Assembly (NCBI RefSeq): GCF_009749525.1
Contig: NZ_WOAC01000002.1
Location: 124,001-188,000, forward strand
Source of the DNA: Mesorhizobium xinjiangense
Lineage (GTDB): Bacteria; Pseudomonadota; Alphaproteobacteria; Rhizobiales; Rhizobiaceae
Direction: 5' to 3'
DNA: 64,000 nucleotides
In this document: piece after piece, positions 1-8,181 of the stretch
How positions within the stretch are numbered: the first letter of the stretch is position 1
Layout: every line of letters starts with the position of its first letter
Program-made: the position numbers and the translations under genes
Notes under the pieces: model-generated
The model's database searches: none
Told to the model about the DNA's origin: nothing
What the model saw: only the letters and a program-made list of their open reading frames with translations

Positions 1-676
1 CTGTGCGCTGAGCGCTTCATGCAGCTTTTCGCCCGGGCGGATGCCGGTGAACTTGATCTGGATGTCCTTGTAGGGCCTCTTGCCGGCCAGACGGATCATC
101 GTCTCGGCGACATCGAGGATCGAGACCGGCTCGCCCATGTCGAGCATATAGACGCTGAAATCGTCGAAACGGGTGCGGGTCTGCGAATCGGCGGCCGCCA
201 TCAACACCAGATCGACGGCCTCTCCGATCGTCATCAGATAGCGTGTCATCGCCCGGTCGGTGATGGTGACCGGACCGCCGGCCTGGATCTGCTTGTGGAA
301 TATGGTCGCCACCGACCCGTCGCTGCCGAAGACATTACCAAAGCGCACCGCCACGAAATTGGTGCGCTTCTGGCCGGATTTACGCGGTCCAGGTTTCGTA
401 TAGTGCAGCGCGCTGACGATCTGTTCGGCAAGGCGTTTCGTCAGGCCCAGCATCGAGGTCGGATCGGCCGCCTTGTCGCTGGAAATCATGACGAAATGAG
501 GCACGCCGCATTCGGCTGCCACCTCGGCGCAGGCGAGCGTGGCAAAAAACATTCGTCTTGATCGCCGACTCCCAGTTTTGCTCCAGGATGGGCACGTGTT
601 TCAGCGCGGCGGCGTGAAAGATCATATCCGGTCGGAATTCGTTGACGATGCGGGTGAATTGCTGCCGGTCGCCGAT
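1..676 (-). pseudogene. Partial, frameshifted copy of the FlaA1/CapD-type nucleotide-sugar dehydratase gene
   Basis: This block is a near-identical copy of 8386-9060, part of the intact CapD-like gene at 8182-10149, in the same orientation. The reading frame carries the SSDKA and GDRQQF segments of that family. One extra base in an A-run near 546-552 breaks the frame, and similarity stops abruptly at 676, so the N-terminal half including the membrane domain is absent. The 3' end lies left of the window. What is seen is the duplication and frameshift; that it is non-functional is inference. It could be a recombination scar left when the sugar-acid operon between the two copies arrived. Confidence 0.85.
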
Positions 677-814
677 ATCCCCACGTGCGAGCGCCATCCA
701 CACGCGGCGCAGCCTCGGTCGTTTGGCCCGACGTAGAAGACGGGCGAGCGGTTCGTGTCGACGTCGTAAAATGCCATGGATGGGCAACTGGCTGCAGCAC
801 CAACAATTGCTGGG
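677..814. other. Junction segment between kinase gene and duplicated capD fragment; no gene assigned
   Basis: This stretch separates the kinase stop from the truncated capD copy. On the minus strand an ATG at 818 overlaps the kinase stop (ATGA), which would suit a next gene in the operon, but no open frame from it looks like a recognisable protein before it enters the capD copy. A different minus frame reads with a protein-like composition (MAFYDVD, VFYVGPNDR) but is open at neither end. It may be the remnant of a further operon gene cut by the duplication. Confidence 0.4.
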
Positions 815-2056
815 TCATTTGTCAGTTGCAAAGCGCTCGAGCATGCCGACATCGCCGACCTGGCCACCCTTGAGAAGGAGAAGCGTTCCGTCAACGTCAC
901 ATCCAGCCGCATCCCCGCGGCAGACAGCCACGCCAGCGCCCGCGCGTTCGACAAAGGAAAGGCTCCGGAAACCAAGACGTTTGACGACCGCGCTGGATGT
1001 GTCTCCGCCGGCGACTGCGATGGCGGCCACCTGCTGGAGTTGCACGATCGTCGCCGTCAGGGCCGCTAAACGCTCGGAGAGTGCCGCGGACGCCAGGCCG
1101 TAGTCGAGATCGGGCCGGAGATGGATGAGCACGTTTCGACCCGAGGCAAGCAGTTCTGCGCAGGATTTTGCAAAGCGTGATTGGCCGGCTTCGAGATGAT
1201 CGCGATGAAGCGGCAGGCACTTATAGCTTGTTGCCGCTGCGACCTGAGCGGCAGTCGCCGAGGACCGGCTGCCGGCTACCGCCAGACGTGGACCGTCGGC
1301 TCGTTTGGTTGCGCTTTGTAAAGGCGTCGCGTCGGACGGCGGATAGAGTGCTTCGGCAACGCTGCTGGCGCCAATGAGGAGCAGCGGTGCGGCTTCGGTG
1401 TCGATCCGGCGCAGGATTTCACCGATCCGCTCCATATCGGTGAGGTCGAGCCCGTCGATCAATACGCGGCCCGAGAGCCTGATCGTCTCTGCCACCTCGT
1501 TCGATGCAGATTGCAGTTGTGACCGGCTGATGAGATCGATCTTGTCGAGACCCTGCCTGCGCAGATGTATACGCAAGTTCGCTTCGTCCATCGGCGTCAC
1601 CGGGTGCCGGCTCATGATCGGGTGTCGGTCGATCCGATATGTCTTACCATCCGGCGCGCGAGCGAATAGGGTCCCGAACACGCAGTAGCGGCCGAGGCTC
1701 GGCTGGCCGCCAAGGACGATCGTGCGGGAGGGCGCGAATGCGGCTTCAAGTGCCAACACCGCAGCGCCTATGCTGCCGACATGCGGCGCGGAATCGAAGG
1801 TCGAGCAGACCTTGTAGTGAATGTAGCGCGGCGCCAGACCATGCATTGCTTGCGCCAATAAATTGAGCCGCAGCGTTGCTTCTTCGGGCGAGCGGGCCCG
1901 CAAGTCAGTCGCGATACCGACCGCATCGAGGCCTGCAGTCTCGCTCTCCTCGGGCGCGTCGAGAAACAGGCGGGCCCTGGCGCCACGCTCGGCCAACGTG
2001 GCGAGCGTGTCGGAGGCGCCGGTGAAATCGTCACCGATGAAAACGGTGTCGGCCAT
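815..2056 (-). CDS. Four-carbon acid sugar kinase family protein (DUF1537; OiaK/OtnK type)
   Basis: Predicted ATP-dependent kinase of a sugar-acid intermediate, 413 aa, cytoplasmic. The N-terminus begins with the family signature GDDFTGA at residues 8-14 and the C-terminal half holds the nucleotide-binding part with AVAGGDTSSAV and a glycine-rich end (LLLLKGGQVG). The ATG at 2056 lies one base after the stop of the RuBisCO-like gene, so the two are co-translated. A DUF1537 kinase beside a RuBisCO-like protein is the arrangement of the characterised D-apionate route, where OiaK makes 3-oxo-isoapionate 4-phosphate for OiaX. Other DUF1537 members phosphorylate D-erythronate, L-threonate or 3-oxo-tetronates, so the exact substrate is inference. 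An upstream in-frame start at 2143 is unlikely because it lies inside the preceding gene. Confidence 0.88.
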   Translation of the reverse strand: MADTVFIGDDFTGASDTLATLAERGARARLFLDAPEESETAGLDAVGIATDLRARSPEEATLRLNLLAQAMHGLAPRYIHYKVCSTFDSAPHVGSIGAAVLALEAAFAPSRTIVLGGQPSLGRYCVFGTLFARAPDGKTYRIDRHPIMSRHPVTPMDEANLRIHLRRQGLDKIDLISRSQLQSASNEVAETIRLSGRVLIDGLDLTDMERIGEILRRIDTEAAPLLLIGASSVAEALYPPSDATPLQSATKRADGPRLAVAGSRSSATAAQVAAATSYKCLPLHRDHLEAGQSRFAKSCAELLASGRNVLIHLRPDLDYGLASAALSERLAALTATIVQLQQVAAIAVAGGDTSSAVVKRLGFRSLSFVERAGAGVAVCRGDAAGCDVDGTLLLLKGGQVGDVGMLERFATDK

Positions 2057-2057
2057 G

Positions 2058-3332
2058 TCAATGGCCGAAGAAGTCGATCGCGGCCGCCAGTTCCGGCCTG
2101 TTGGCCGCCGCGGTGTCGAGATCTTCGCCGGCCGCGACTGCATCCCAGGCTTGCCGCAGGCTTTTCACGCCCGCCGCCGGTCCGTCCGGATGGGCGAGGA
2201 TGCCGCCGCCCGCCATGAACAGGAAATCGCCGGAACCCGCTGCCTTTGCCGTGACCGGCAAGGTCCCCGCCCACTGTCCGGACGAGAATGCCGGCATCAC
2301 CGCATCCGAAGCATCTGGAGCATCGACGGCCAGCGGTTGAAGGCAGCGGCGTGCCGCCGCCTCGACCTCTTCGGCCCGGTCGGAGAACTTGCCGCCGATG
2401 CCATGGACATGCATGTGATCGATGCCGGCGAGGCGGTAGAGCGCCTGATAGGCGTCGAAACCGATGCCCAGCAGCGGATGGCGGGCGAAGGCGCCGAACC
2501 CGTTGCGGTGGCCATGAACCGCCAGGGGCGTGGCGCGGCGCAGCGATTGCATGGCCGAGAGCCCGCACCAGTTGAGGCTTGCCATCACGCAGGTGCCGCC
2601 TTCCTTTTCGACGAGATCGGCATGATGGCGCATGGCGTCCGTTTCGTCGGTTATGTTGAAAGCCACCATGACGTTTCGGCCGGTGCGGTCGCGAAAGGCC
2701 CGCACCCTCGCCATCACTGCCGGCACGCGTTCCGCGAGCCGCGCATGGTCGGGGTCGGCACAGATCTCGTCGTCCTTGATGAAGTCGACGCCGGCCTCGC
2801 ATAGCAATTCGGCCAGATCGGCTATCTCGCGGGGGCGCATGCCGACATTGGGTTTGATGATCGTGCCGAAGAGCGGCCGCTCATATGCGCCGACGCGTTT
2901 GCGCGTGCCTTCGATGCCGACAAGAGGCCTTTCGAAGCGATCGCGGTAAGCCTGCGGAAGCGCCACCTTGATGAGACGCAGCCCTGTCACCTCGCCAAGA
3001 TCGTAGAGATTTCCGGCAACGGTGGCGGCAAGTGTCGGAAGGTTGGTGCCGATGTTGGCGACCGGGTAGGCAATGCGGACAATTGCCCGCCGCCAGGGGC
3101 CCGGTAATTGCTTGCGTTCGAGATATGCGCTCGACAGGCTTGGCGATGAGGCGCCTTCAATTTCCTCGACGGACAGGACTTTCGCCGCAGCGCGTTCCCG
3201 CAACGCATCCGTTTCGCCGGCAACGCGCACGAAAGTGCCGCTCGACTGTTCGCCGGCCATGATCGCTGCCACCCTTTCCGGGTCCAGCGGGGTCTCGACG
3301 AGATAGCTCGCTTCGATCGTGTCAGGGCGCAT
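2058..3332 (-). CDS. RuBisCO-like protein (form IV, OiaX-type candidate)
   Basis: A 424-aa RuBisCO large-subunit homologue. It keeps the active-site lysine in GTIIKPNVG (K160) and the carbamylation/metal triad in DFIKDDE (K186, D188, E189), the HGHRNGF and HVHGIGGKF histidine/lysine segments, SSGQWAG and the phosphate-binding MAGGGI motif. The second lysine of the KPK motif is replaced by Asn, and no small-subunit gene is present, so carbon fixation is unlikely. With a DUF1537 kinase directly downstream, the best parallel is OiaX, which cleaves 3-oxo-isoapionate 4-phosphate to 3-phosphoglycerate and glycolate; this is inference from family and context. It sits nine bases after the VOC gene in a TRAP-transporter operon. 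An upstream frame extension to 3392 overlaps the VOC gene and is rejected. Confidence 0.9.
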   Translation of the reverse strand: MRPDTIEASYLVETPLDPERVAAIMAGEQSSGTFVRVAGETDALRERAAAKVLSVEEIEGASSPSLSSAYLERKQLPGPWRRAIVRIAYPVANIGTNLPTLAATVAGNLYDLGEVTGLRLIKVALPQAYRDRFERPLVGIEGTRKRVGAYERPLFGTIIKPNVGMRPREIADLAELLCEAGVDFIKDDEICADPDHARLAERVPAVMARVRAFRDRTGRNVMVAFNITDETDAMRHHADLVEKEGGTCVMASLNWCGLSAMQSLRRATPLAVHGHRNGFGAFARHPLLGIGFDAYQALYRLAGIDHMHVHGIGGKFSDRAEEVEAAARRCLQPLAVDAPDASDAVMPAFSSGQWAGTLPVTAKAAGSGDFLFMAGGGILAHPDGPAAGVKSLRQAWDAVAAGEDLDTAAANRPELAAAIDFFGH

Positions 3333-3340
3333 GGCTTGCC

Positions 3341-3880
3341 TCAAATAGCCGATAGATCGGGGAAGGGGCGTATTGGGTCGCTGCCGTCCCAATCGTCCGA
3401 TGCCGCCCGTATCATGTCGAACATGCGGCCTTTCGGGCCCACGACCTCGGAGAGCTCGATCACGGTCCCCGGGTGCGCTTCGCGATCGAAATAGACGAAA
3501 CGGCCGTTCTCGCCGACCTTGCCGCTCATTTTCGGGCGAAAACCGTCGGCCTCCATGCGGGCGAGATCACGGTCATAATCCTGGGTCCAATAGGCGACAT
3601 GCTGCAGGCCACGATGGCCGGCCTCGCGAAAGTCGCGGTACATCGACGGCGCATCGTTGCGGCACTGGATCAGTTCGACCTGGATGAAACCGCTGTTGGC
3701 GAGCGCGACCGAATTGTGCGGTTCGTACGCCTTGCCGTCGTAGCAATAGTCCTCAATCGGCACTTTCGGGTTGTAGAACCACGGGCCGACGCCCATCATC
3801 TTGTGCCAATGCGTCATGGCCGATTCGATGTCGTCGACGACATAACCGAGTTGGCGGATAGCGCCCAGAAACCTGCTCAT
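3341..3880 (-). CDS. VOC-superfamily (glyoxalase/dioxygenase fold) protein
   Basis: A 179-aa protein with two glyoxalase-type half-domains: an N-terminal strand-helix segment (LGYVVDD, residues 11-17) and the C-terminal segment from GLQHVAYW to TVIELSEVV. The metal ligands expected of the family are visible as His94 (QHVAYW) and Glu142 (VIELSE). The closest style is methylmalonyl-CoA epimerase or lactoylglutathione lyase-like proteins. It lies between the TRAP permease and the RuBisCO-like gene, eight bases from each, so it should act on the imported sugar acid or its keto derivative, for example as an isomerase or epimerase. That role is inference. No VOC protein is part of the known OiaK/OiaX route, which makes it the unexplained step of this operon. 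Confidence 0.85.
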   Translation of the reverse strand: MSRFLGAIRQLGYVVDDIESAMTHWHKMMGVGPWFYNPKVPIEDYCYDGKAYEPHNSVALANSGFIQVELIQCRNDAPSMYRDFREAGHRGLQHVAYWTQDYDRDLARMEADGFRPKMSGKVGENGRFVYFDREAHPGTVIELSEVVGPKGRMFDMIRAASDDWDGSDPIRPFPDLSAI

Positions 3881-3888
3881 CAGAAGTC

Positions 3889-5166
3889 CTACCGTGAGAG
3901 AAGTTGGGGAAGCCAGGTCGAGACGGCGGGAACCGTCGATACGACCAGCAGCGAAAGGAGAAGGGGAAGGAAGAAGGGCAAGACACCTATGATGACCCTG
4001 TGCACCGGCATCCGCGCTATGATCGACATCATGTAGAGGCTCATGCCTATCGGCGGCGTCAGCAGGCCAATCATCAGGTTGAGGACGAACACGATTCCGA
4101 GTTGCAGCGGATCCAAGCCTGCAGCGTGGAGCGCCGGCGCGACGATCGGCGCAATGATCAGGATTGCCGCGATCGATTCCAGGAACATGCCGACGACGAG
4201 CAGCAGCAGATTGACCAGCAGCACAAGCACCAACGGATTGTCCGAGATGCCGAGCAGCCATTCCCCGACCACCGCCGGCACGCGATCGAGCGTCAATACC
4301 CATGCGAAGACTGCGGCGGTTGCGACGATGAAGAGTATGCCGCTGGTCGCCTCCACGGTCTCCCGCAGGCTCTCCCACACTGCCTTGAAGGTGAGTGTCC
4401 TGTAGACGAAAAAGCCGATGAGCAGCGCGTAGGCGACCGTCACGCCGGCGACTTCGGTCGGCCCGAAATAGCCGCTCAAAAGTCCGCCGATGAGCAAGAT
4501 CGGGGCAGCGAGCGCCGGCAGCGAAATGAATGCCTTTTTCGCGACGGCGCGCAACGAGGGGCTCACTGTATCGCGCGGCAGATCGACCAGGCGCGCCATG
4601 ACGGCGACTTGCGCCATCAGGAACAAGGTGATCAGCAGCGCCGGGACGATCCCTGCGATGAGCAGTTGAACCGCCGAGACATTGGTCACGCTGGCGTAGA
4701 TGATGAGCGGGATGGATGGCGGGAAGATGGGACCGATGGTGGCGGCCGCGATGGTCAGACCCGCGCCGAATTCGCGCCGGTAACCCTGGGCGACCATCTG
4801 ATCGATCTGGATCTTGCCGAGCGCGCCGATATCGGCGAGTGCAGCACCGGAGACACCGGAAAAGATCAGGCTGACGAGGATTGACACCTGCGCTACGGCG
4901 CCGCGAATGCGTCCGACGACGAGCCGTACCAGTTCGAAGATATGCCTGGTGACGCCCATCGCATTGAGCAGACTGGCTGCAAGGATGAACAACGGCACCG
5001 CGAGCAGGGGCGTGGAATCCAATGCGTTGACCGATCGCTGTGCGAGCACATGCACCGGCAATCCGAACGCCACGATGGTGACGGCCGAAGCCAGGCCCAG
5101 CGCAACCGCAATCGGCGCGCCGGCGACCAGACCGACGGCGAATATGGCGATCAGGACAAGGCTCAT
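3889..5166 (-). CDS. TRAP transporter large permease (DctM family)
   Basis: A 425-aa, very hydrophobic inner-membrane protein with about a dozen predicted segments from residue 1 to the C-terminus. It has the DctM-type conserved loops GVSGAALADIGALG near 105-118, IGPIFPPSIPLIIYA near 143-157, and LTPPIG near 375-380. It couples sodium or proton movement to solute import together with the small permease and the binding protein. Its ATG overlaps the stop of the small-permease gene by four bases (ATGA). The substrate is probably the sugar acid processed by the downstream kinase and RuBisCO-like protein. Confidence 0.95.
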   Translation of the reverse strand: MSLVLIAIFAVGLVAGAPIAVALGLASAVTIVAFGLPVHVLAQRSVNALDSTPLLAVPLFILAASLLNAMGVTRHIFELVRLVVGRIRGAVAQVSILVSLIFSGVSGAALADIGALGKIQIDQMVAQGYRREFGAGLTIAAATIGPIFPPSIPLIIYASVTNVSAVQLLIAGIVPALLITLFLMAQVAVMARLVDLPRDTVSPSLRAVAKKAFISLPALAAPILLIGGLLSGYFGPTEVAGVTVAYALLIGFFVYRTLTFKAVWESLRETVEATSGILFIVATAAVFAWVLTLDRVPAVVGEWLLGISDNPLVLVLLVNLLLLVVGMFLESIAAILIIAPIVAPALHAAGLDPLQLGIVFVLNLMIGLLTPPIGMSLYMMSIIARMPVHRVIIGVLPFFLPLLLSLLVVSTVPAVSTWLPQLLSR

Positions 5167-5678
5167 GGCAACATTCTGTCGGGAGATTCAGGCGAGCGCC
5201 TGGAGGAAGGCGTTGCGAGCCGCGATATCGTGACGATCGCAAGCAGCGTGAAGCTGATGATTGCGGGCGCATAGAATACCCAGTTGGGGATGCTGAGCGT
5301 CGGCGTTGCAAATTTCCAGGCGCGGCCGAGAAAGGCGTAGAGACTCCACAGCATGAGACAGGCGAATGCCAGCACCATCAGTTCGGTAAAATATGAAATC
5401 CATCGGCCTTGTTTCTCCGGCAGCATCATTGGAACCATATCGACTGCGACGTGCTGATCGCGAAGCGCTAGAAGCGGAACGCAGAGGAAGACGATTGCCA
5501 CACCGCAAAAGCGCGACAGTTCATCGGCCCACGGCATGCCGGTGTTGAATAGGTTGCGGCCAATCACTTGGCCGACGACGAGCACGCAGATGAGAGCGAG
5601 CAGGAGCATCGCCAGCACGCGGCATGCACTTACCGCCCTGTTGAGAGCGCCACCTCGATCCGTGAGACCATCGTTCAT
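5163..5678 (-). CDS. TRAP transporter small permease (DctQ family)
   Basis: A 171-aa membrane protein with four predicted helices. It contains the typical DctQ features: a first helix around 22-42, RNLFNTGMPWADELSRF around 41-57, and the conserved PWADE segment. It overlaps the downstream DctM gene by four bases and follows the binding-protein gene by 24 bases. It is the membrane partner that joins the binding protein to the large permease. The last 15 residues are rich in Ser, Arg and Pro and probably cytoplasmic. Confidence 0.93.
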   Translation of the reverse strand: MNDGLTDRGGALNRAVSACRVLAMLLLALICVLVVGQVIGRNLFNTGMPWADELSRFCGVAIVFLCVPLLALRDQHVAVDMVPMMLPEKQGRWISYFTELMVLAFACLMLWSLYAFLGRAWKFATPTLSIPNWVFYAPAIISFTLLAIVTISRLATPSSRRSPESPDRMLP

Positions 5679-5703
5679 GGCCGCATCCTCTCCTCAGCAA
5701 ATA

Positions 5704-6723
5704 TCAGCCGATTGCGCGGATCTTCTCGTACAGCGAACCGTACTTCTCACCGAAACGCTCATCGACCAGCTTGGAGACGGACGCGCGGAAAGCTTCGATG
5801 TCGAGCCCGTCTTCGGGACCAATCACCGTCATGCCAAGCTTGCGCAGCTCTTCGGTTTCCTTTTCCTCATTCTCTTGGATAGCCTTCGTCGCGCGTTCGC
5901 GGATCTCGAGCGAAGCCGTGGAAACCGCATCCTTCTGCGCATCGGTCAACCCCTGCCAGGCGTCCTCGTTCATGACGACCACCTCGGCATTGGACATATG
6001 GCCCGTCAGCATGAGATGCGACTGAACCTCGTAGAGCTTGACATTGAGGATGACGTTGACGGGGTTCTCCTGGCCCGCGACCACGCCTGTGGCGAGCGCG
6101 GTCGGCACCTCCGACCAGTCGACCGGCACGGGGGCGGCGCCCATACCCTCCACGGCGGTCTGATAGATCGGAAACGGTACGGCGCGGATCTTTTCGCCGG
6201 CAAGGTCAGCAGGCTTGTAGATGGCCTTGTTGCAGGTCAGATTCCGGCGCCCGAAATAGTGGGCGTAGATGACGCGGATATTGGCTGCCTCGATCAGGCC
6301 CTGATTGAGTTCCTGCATCACCGGCGAGTTGACGTCCATGACCTTCATCAGATGGTCGACATCGCGGTAAAGATAGGGCGTGTCTAGGGCACCAAAAAGC
6401 TCATAGAGCGAGCCGATGCCGCCCGCCGTGTTGTGCGAGAAAGCGATCGTTCCGAGCGACGCCGCTTCGGCCAGTTCCTGCAGCTTGCCAAGCTGCGAGG
6501 ACGGGAATACCTGAACCGCGATGTCGCCGCCCGAATGCCTCGCGACGGCTTCGGCAAACCAGTCTGCCTGTGCGCCGGCAACGCTCGCCGGCTCGTTATT
6601 GTGACCGTAGCGAAGGGTCAGTGTTTGCGCAGCCGCCCAACGCGGAGTCATCGCGAGTGCACCCGCGCCGAGACCGAGAGCCATCGCTCCGCGACGGGTC
6701 AATGAATTCGTGTGCCTTGTCAT
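5704..6723 (-). CDS. TRAP transporter substrate-binding protein (DctP family)
   Basis: A 339-aa periplasmic solute-binding protein. The N-terminus has a twin-arginine-like leader (LTRRGAMALG) and a likely cleavage after WAAAQ near residue 33, followed by the first strand LTLRYGHNN. The DctP core includes IRAVPFPIYQ, where the Arg normally binds the ligand carboxylate, and the GQENPVN segment near the hinge. This is consistent with a sugar-acid or other carboxylate ligand. It is the first gene of the minus-strand operon running to 815 and faces a divergent LacI-type regulator across 86 bases. Confidence 0.94.
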   Translation of the reverse strand: MTRHTNSLTRRGAMALGLGAGALAMTPRWAAAQTLTLRYGHNNEPASVAGAQADWFAEAVARHSGGDIAVQVFPSSQLGKLQELAEAASLGTIAFSHNTAGGIGSLYELFGALDTPYLYRDVDHLMKVMDVNSPVMQELNQGLIEAANIRVIYAHYFGRRNLTCNKAIYKPADLAGEKIRAVPFPIYQTAVEGMGAAPVPVDWSEVPTALATGVVAGQENPVNVILNVKLYEVQSHLMLTGHMSNAEVVVMNEDAWQGLTDAQKDAVSTASLEIRERATKAIQENEEKETEELRKLGMTVIGPEDGLDIEAFRASVSKLVDERFGEKYGSLYEKIRAIG

Positions 6724-6809
6724 GCGAACCTCCCTTGATGTGTTTGGAGGGGCCTCGACGGCGGGGTCGAGCCACTTCTCCTCCTCTTGACAGAAGGCTA
6801 GGAAGCGTC

Positions 6810-7904
6810 ATGCTTCACGTCAAACATTCATTTTTGAGGTTTTTTGACGTGTCATCAGATCGTGGAAACCTGCCTTCGATGTCGGATGTCGCGGCCGCGG
6901 CACAAGTGTCGCTGGCAACGGTCGACCGCGTGTTCAACCGCCGCAAGGGTGTCAAACCGCGCACGGTCGACCGCGTGCTCAAGTCTGCCGTGGAACTCGG
7001 TTATATCGAGGTCGAGGAACGCAAGCTGTTGTCCGAGCCGCGCCCACCCAACATTGCATTTCTGTTGCCCAAAGGTGCCAATCCTTACCTGCGGCTGCTG
7101 GGCGAGAAAGTGCGCGCCATCGCTGAAACGAGGCTGCGCGACGAGATCCCGGTGCGCTGCTTCTTCATAGAAGGCTTTGATGCAGAGGCGCTGGCCACGG
7201 CCCTGCGTCATCACGCAGGGTGGGCGGACGGGATCGCCTTCATGGCAATCGACCATCCGCTGGTGCGCGAGGCGGCCGAGGAGGTGAGCGCTGGCGGCAC
7301 GCGGCTGGTCACCATCGTTTCGGACTTGCCGCATCCAGGGCGGGAGGTCTATGTGGGGCTCGACAACCAGGCCGCCGGCAGGACTGCGGCGTTTCTTTTG
7401 GGACGATTCTGCCAGATGCGCGAGGGCAGTGTCGCCCTGGTCGCAGGCAGCCGCAATTACCGCGCCCACGCCGAACGCGAGATGGGTTTTCTGAGCCTGC
7501 TCGAAGAAGCACATCCCGGTCTGCGCGTGGTGGGCATGCGCGAGGGTCACGACGACCGCAATGAGAACTATCGCCATACGCTTTCGCTGCTCGAGCAGAA
7601 TGCCGATCTCGTCGGCATCTACAATGTCGGCGGCTCGTCCGACGGTATTGGCCGGGCTCTTCGCGAACAGGGCAGGGGGAGCAACATCGTCTTCATAGGT
7701 CACGGCCTAACGCCGGATACCCGGCGCCTGCTGATCGAGGGTACGATGGACGTGGTGATCAATTCCGATCCCGATCAGATCATAACCCAGACGCTCGCCC
7801 GTTTCGCGCGCGCGCCGGATATGCGGACAAACGGCGACACACATCAGCGTCCGCTCGGCATGGAAGTGATCTTTCGCGAGAACATTCCGACGCGACTCAA
7901 ATAG
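6810..7904 (+). CDS. LacI-family transcriptional regulator
   Basis: A LacI/GalR repressor with an N-terminal helix-turn-helix (SDVAAAAQVSLATVDRVFN) and a periplasmic-binding-like ligand domain covering the rest (SVALVAGSRNYRAH, YNVGGSSDG, VVINSDPDQI). It is divergent from the TRAP/RuBisCO-like operon and presumably senses its substrate or an intermediate. The start is uncertain. ATG 6810 has AGGAAG just upstream and gives 364 aa; ATG 6879 puts the helix-turn-helix at the very N-terminus as is usual for LacI proteins, and leaves a 9-bp inverted repeat (6816-6852) free to be an operator. Confidence 0.92.
   Translation: MLHVKHSFLRFFDVSSDRGNLPSMSDVAAAAQVSLATVDRVFNRRKGVKPRTVDRVLKSAVELGYIEVEERKLLSEPRPPNIAFLLPKGANPYLRLLGEKVRAIAETRLRDEIPVRCFFIEGFDAEALATALRHHAGWADGIAFMAIDHPLVREAAEEVSAGGTRLVTIVSDLPHPGREVYVGLDNQAAGRTAAFLLGRFCQMREGSVALVAGSRNYRAHAEREMGFLSLLEEAHPGLRVVGMREGHDDRNENYRHTLSLLEQNADLVGIYNVGGSSDGIGRALREQGRGSNIVFIGHGLTPDTRRLLIEGTMDVVINSDPDQIITQTLARFARAPDMRTNGDTHQRPLGMEVIFRENIPTRLK
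6816..6852. promoter_or_regulatory. Perfect 9-bp inverted repeat, candidate LacI-type operator
   Basis: CACGTCAAA at 6816-6824 is matched by its exact reverse complement TTTGACGTG at 6844-6852, with a 19-base AT-rich spacer. It lies between the divergent binding-protein and regulator genes if the regulator starts at 6879. Autoregulation or control of the operon is inference from position and symmetry. The wide spacing is unusual for a single LacI dimer site; it could instead be two half-sites. Confidence 0.5.
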
Positions 7905-8181
7905 CGACGCAGTAGAATGCTATGTCACGTCGGCAGCCTGCTCCGATTTCCCTGACAAGACCTTGGTGCGAGAAGATGCAACCGTCGGCGCATTTTCACC
8001 GCTTCGTTGCATTTCCTCCGATACGTTCCACTTCGTAGTGACCCGGTTGCCCGGCGTCTTGTGCAGCAACAGCCGCGTGACATCGGGCCGTGAGCAGTGG
8101 CCCGCCGGGTCCGCTGCTGCCGTGGCGAGGGCGATCACGCTGAGGTCGATATCGGCATCGAGGCGGACGACGGAAAAGGCT

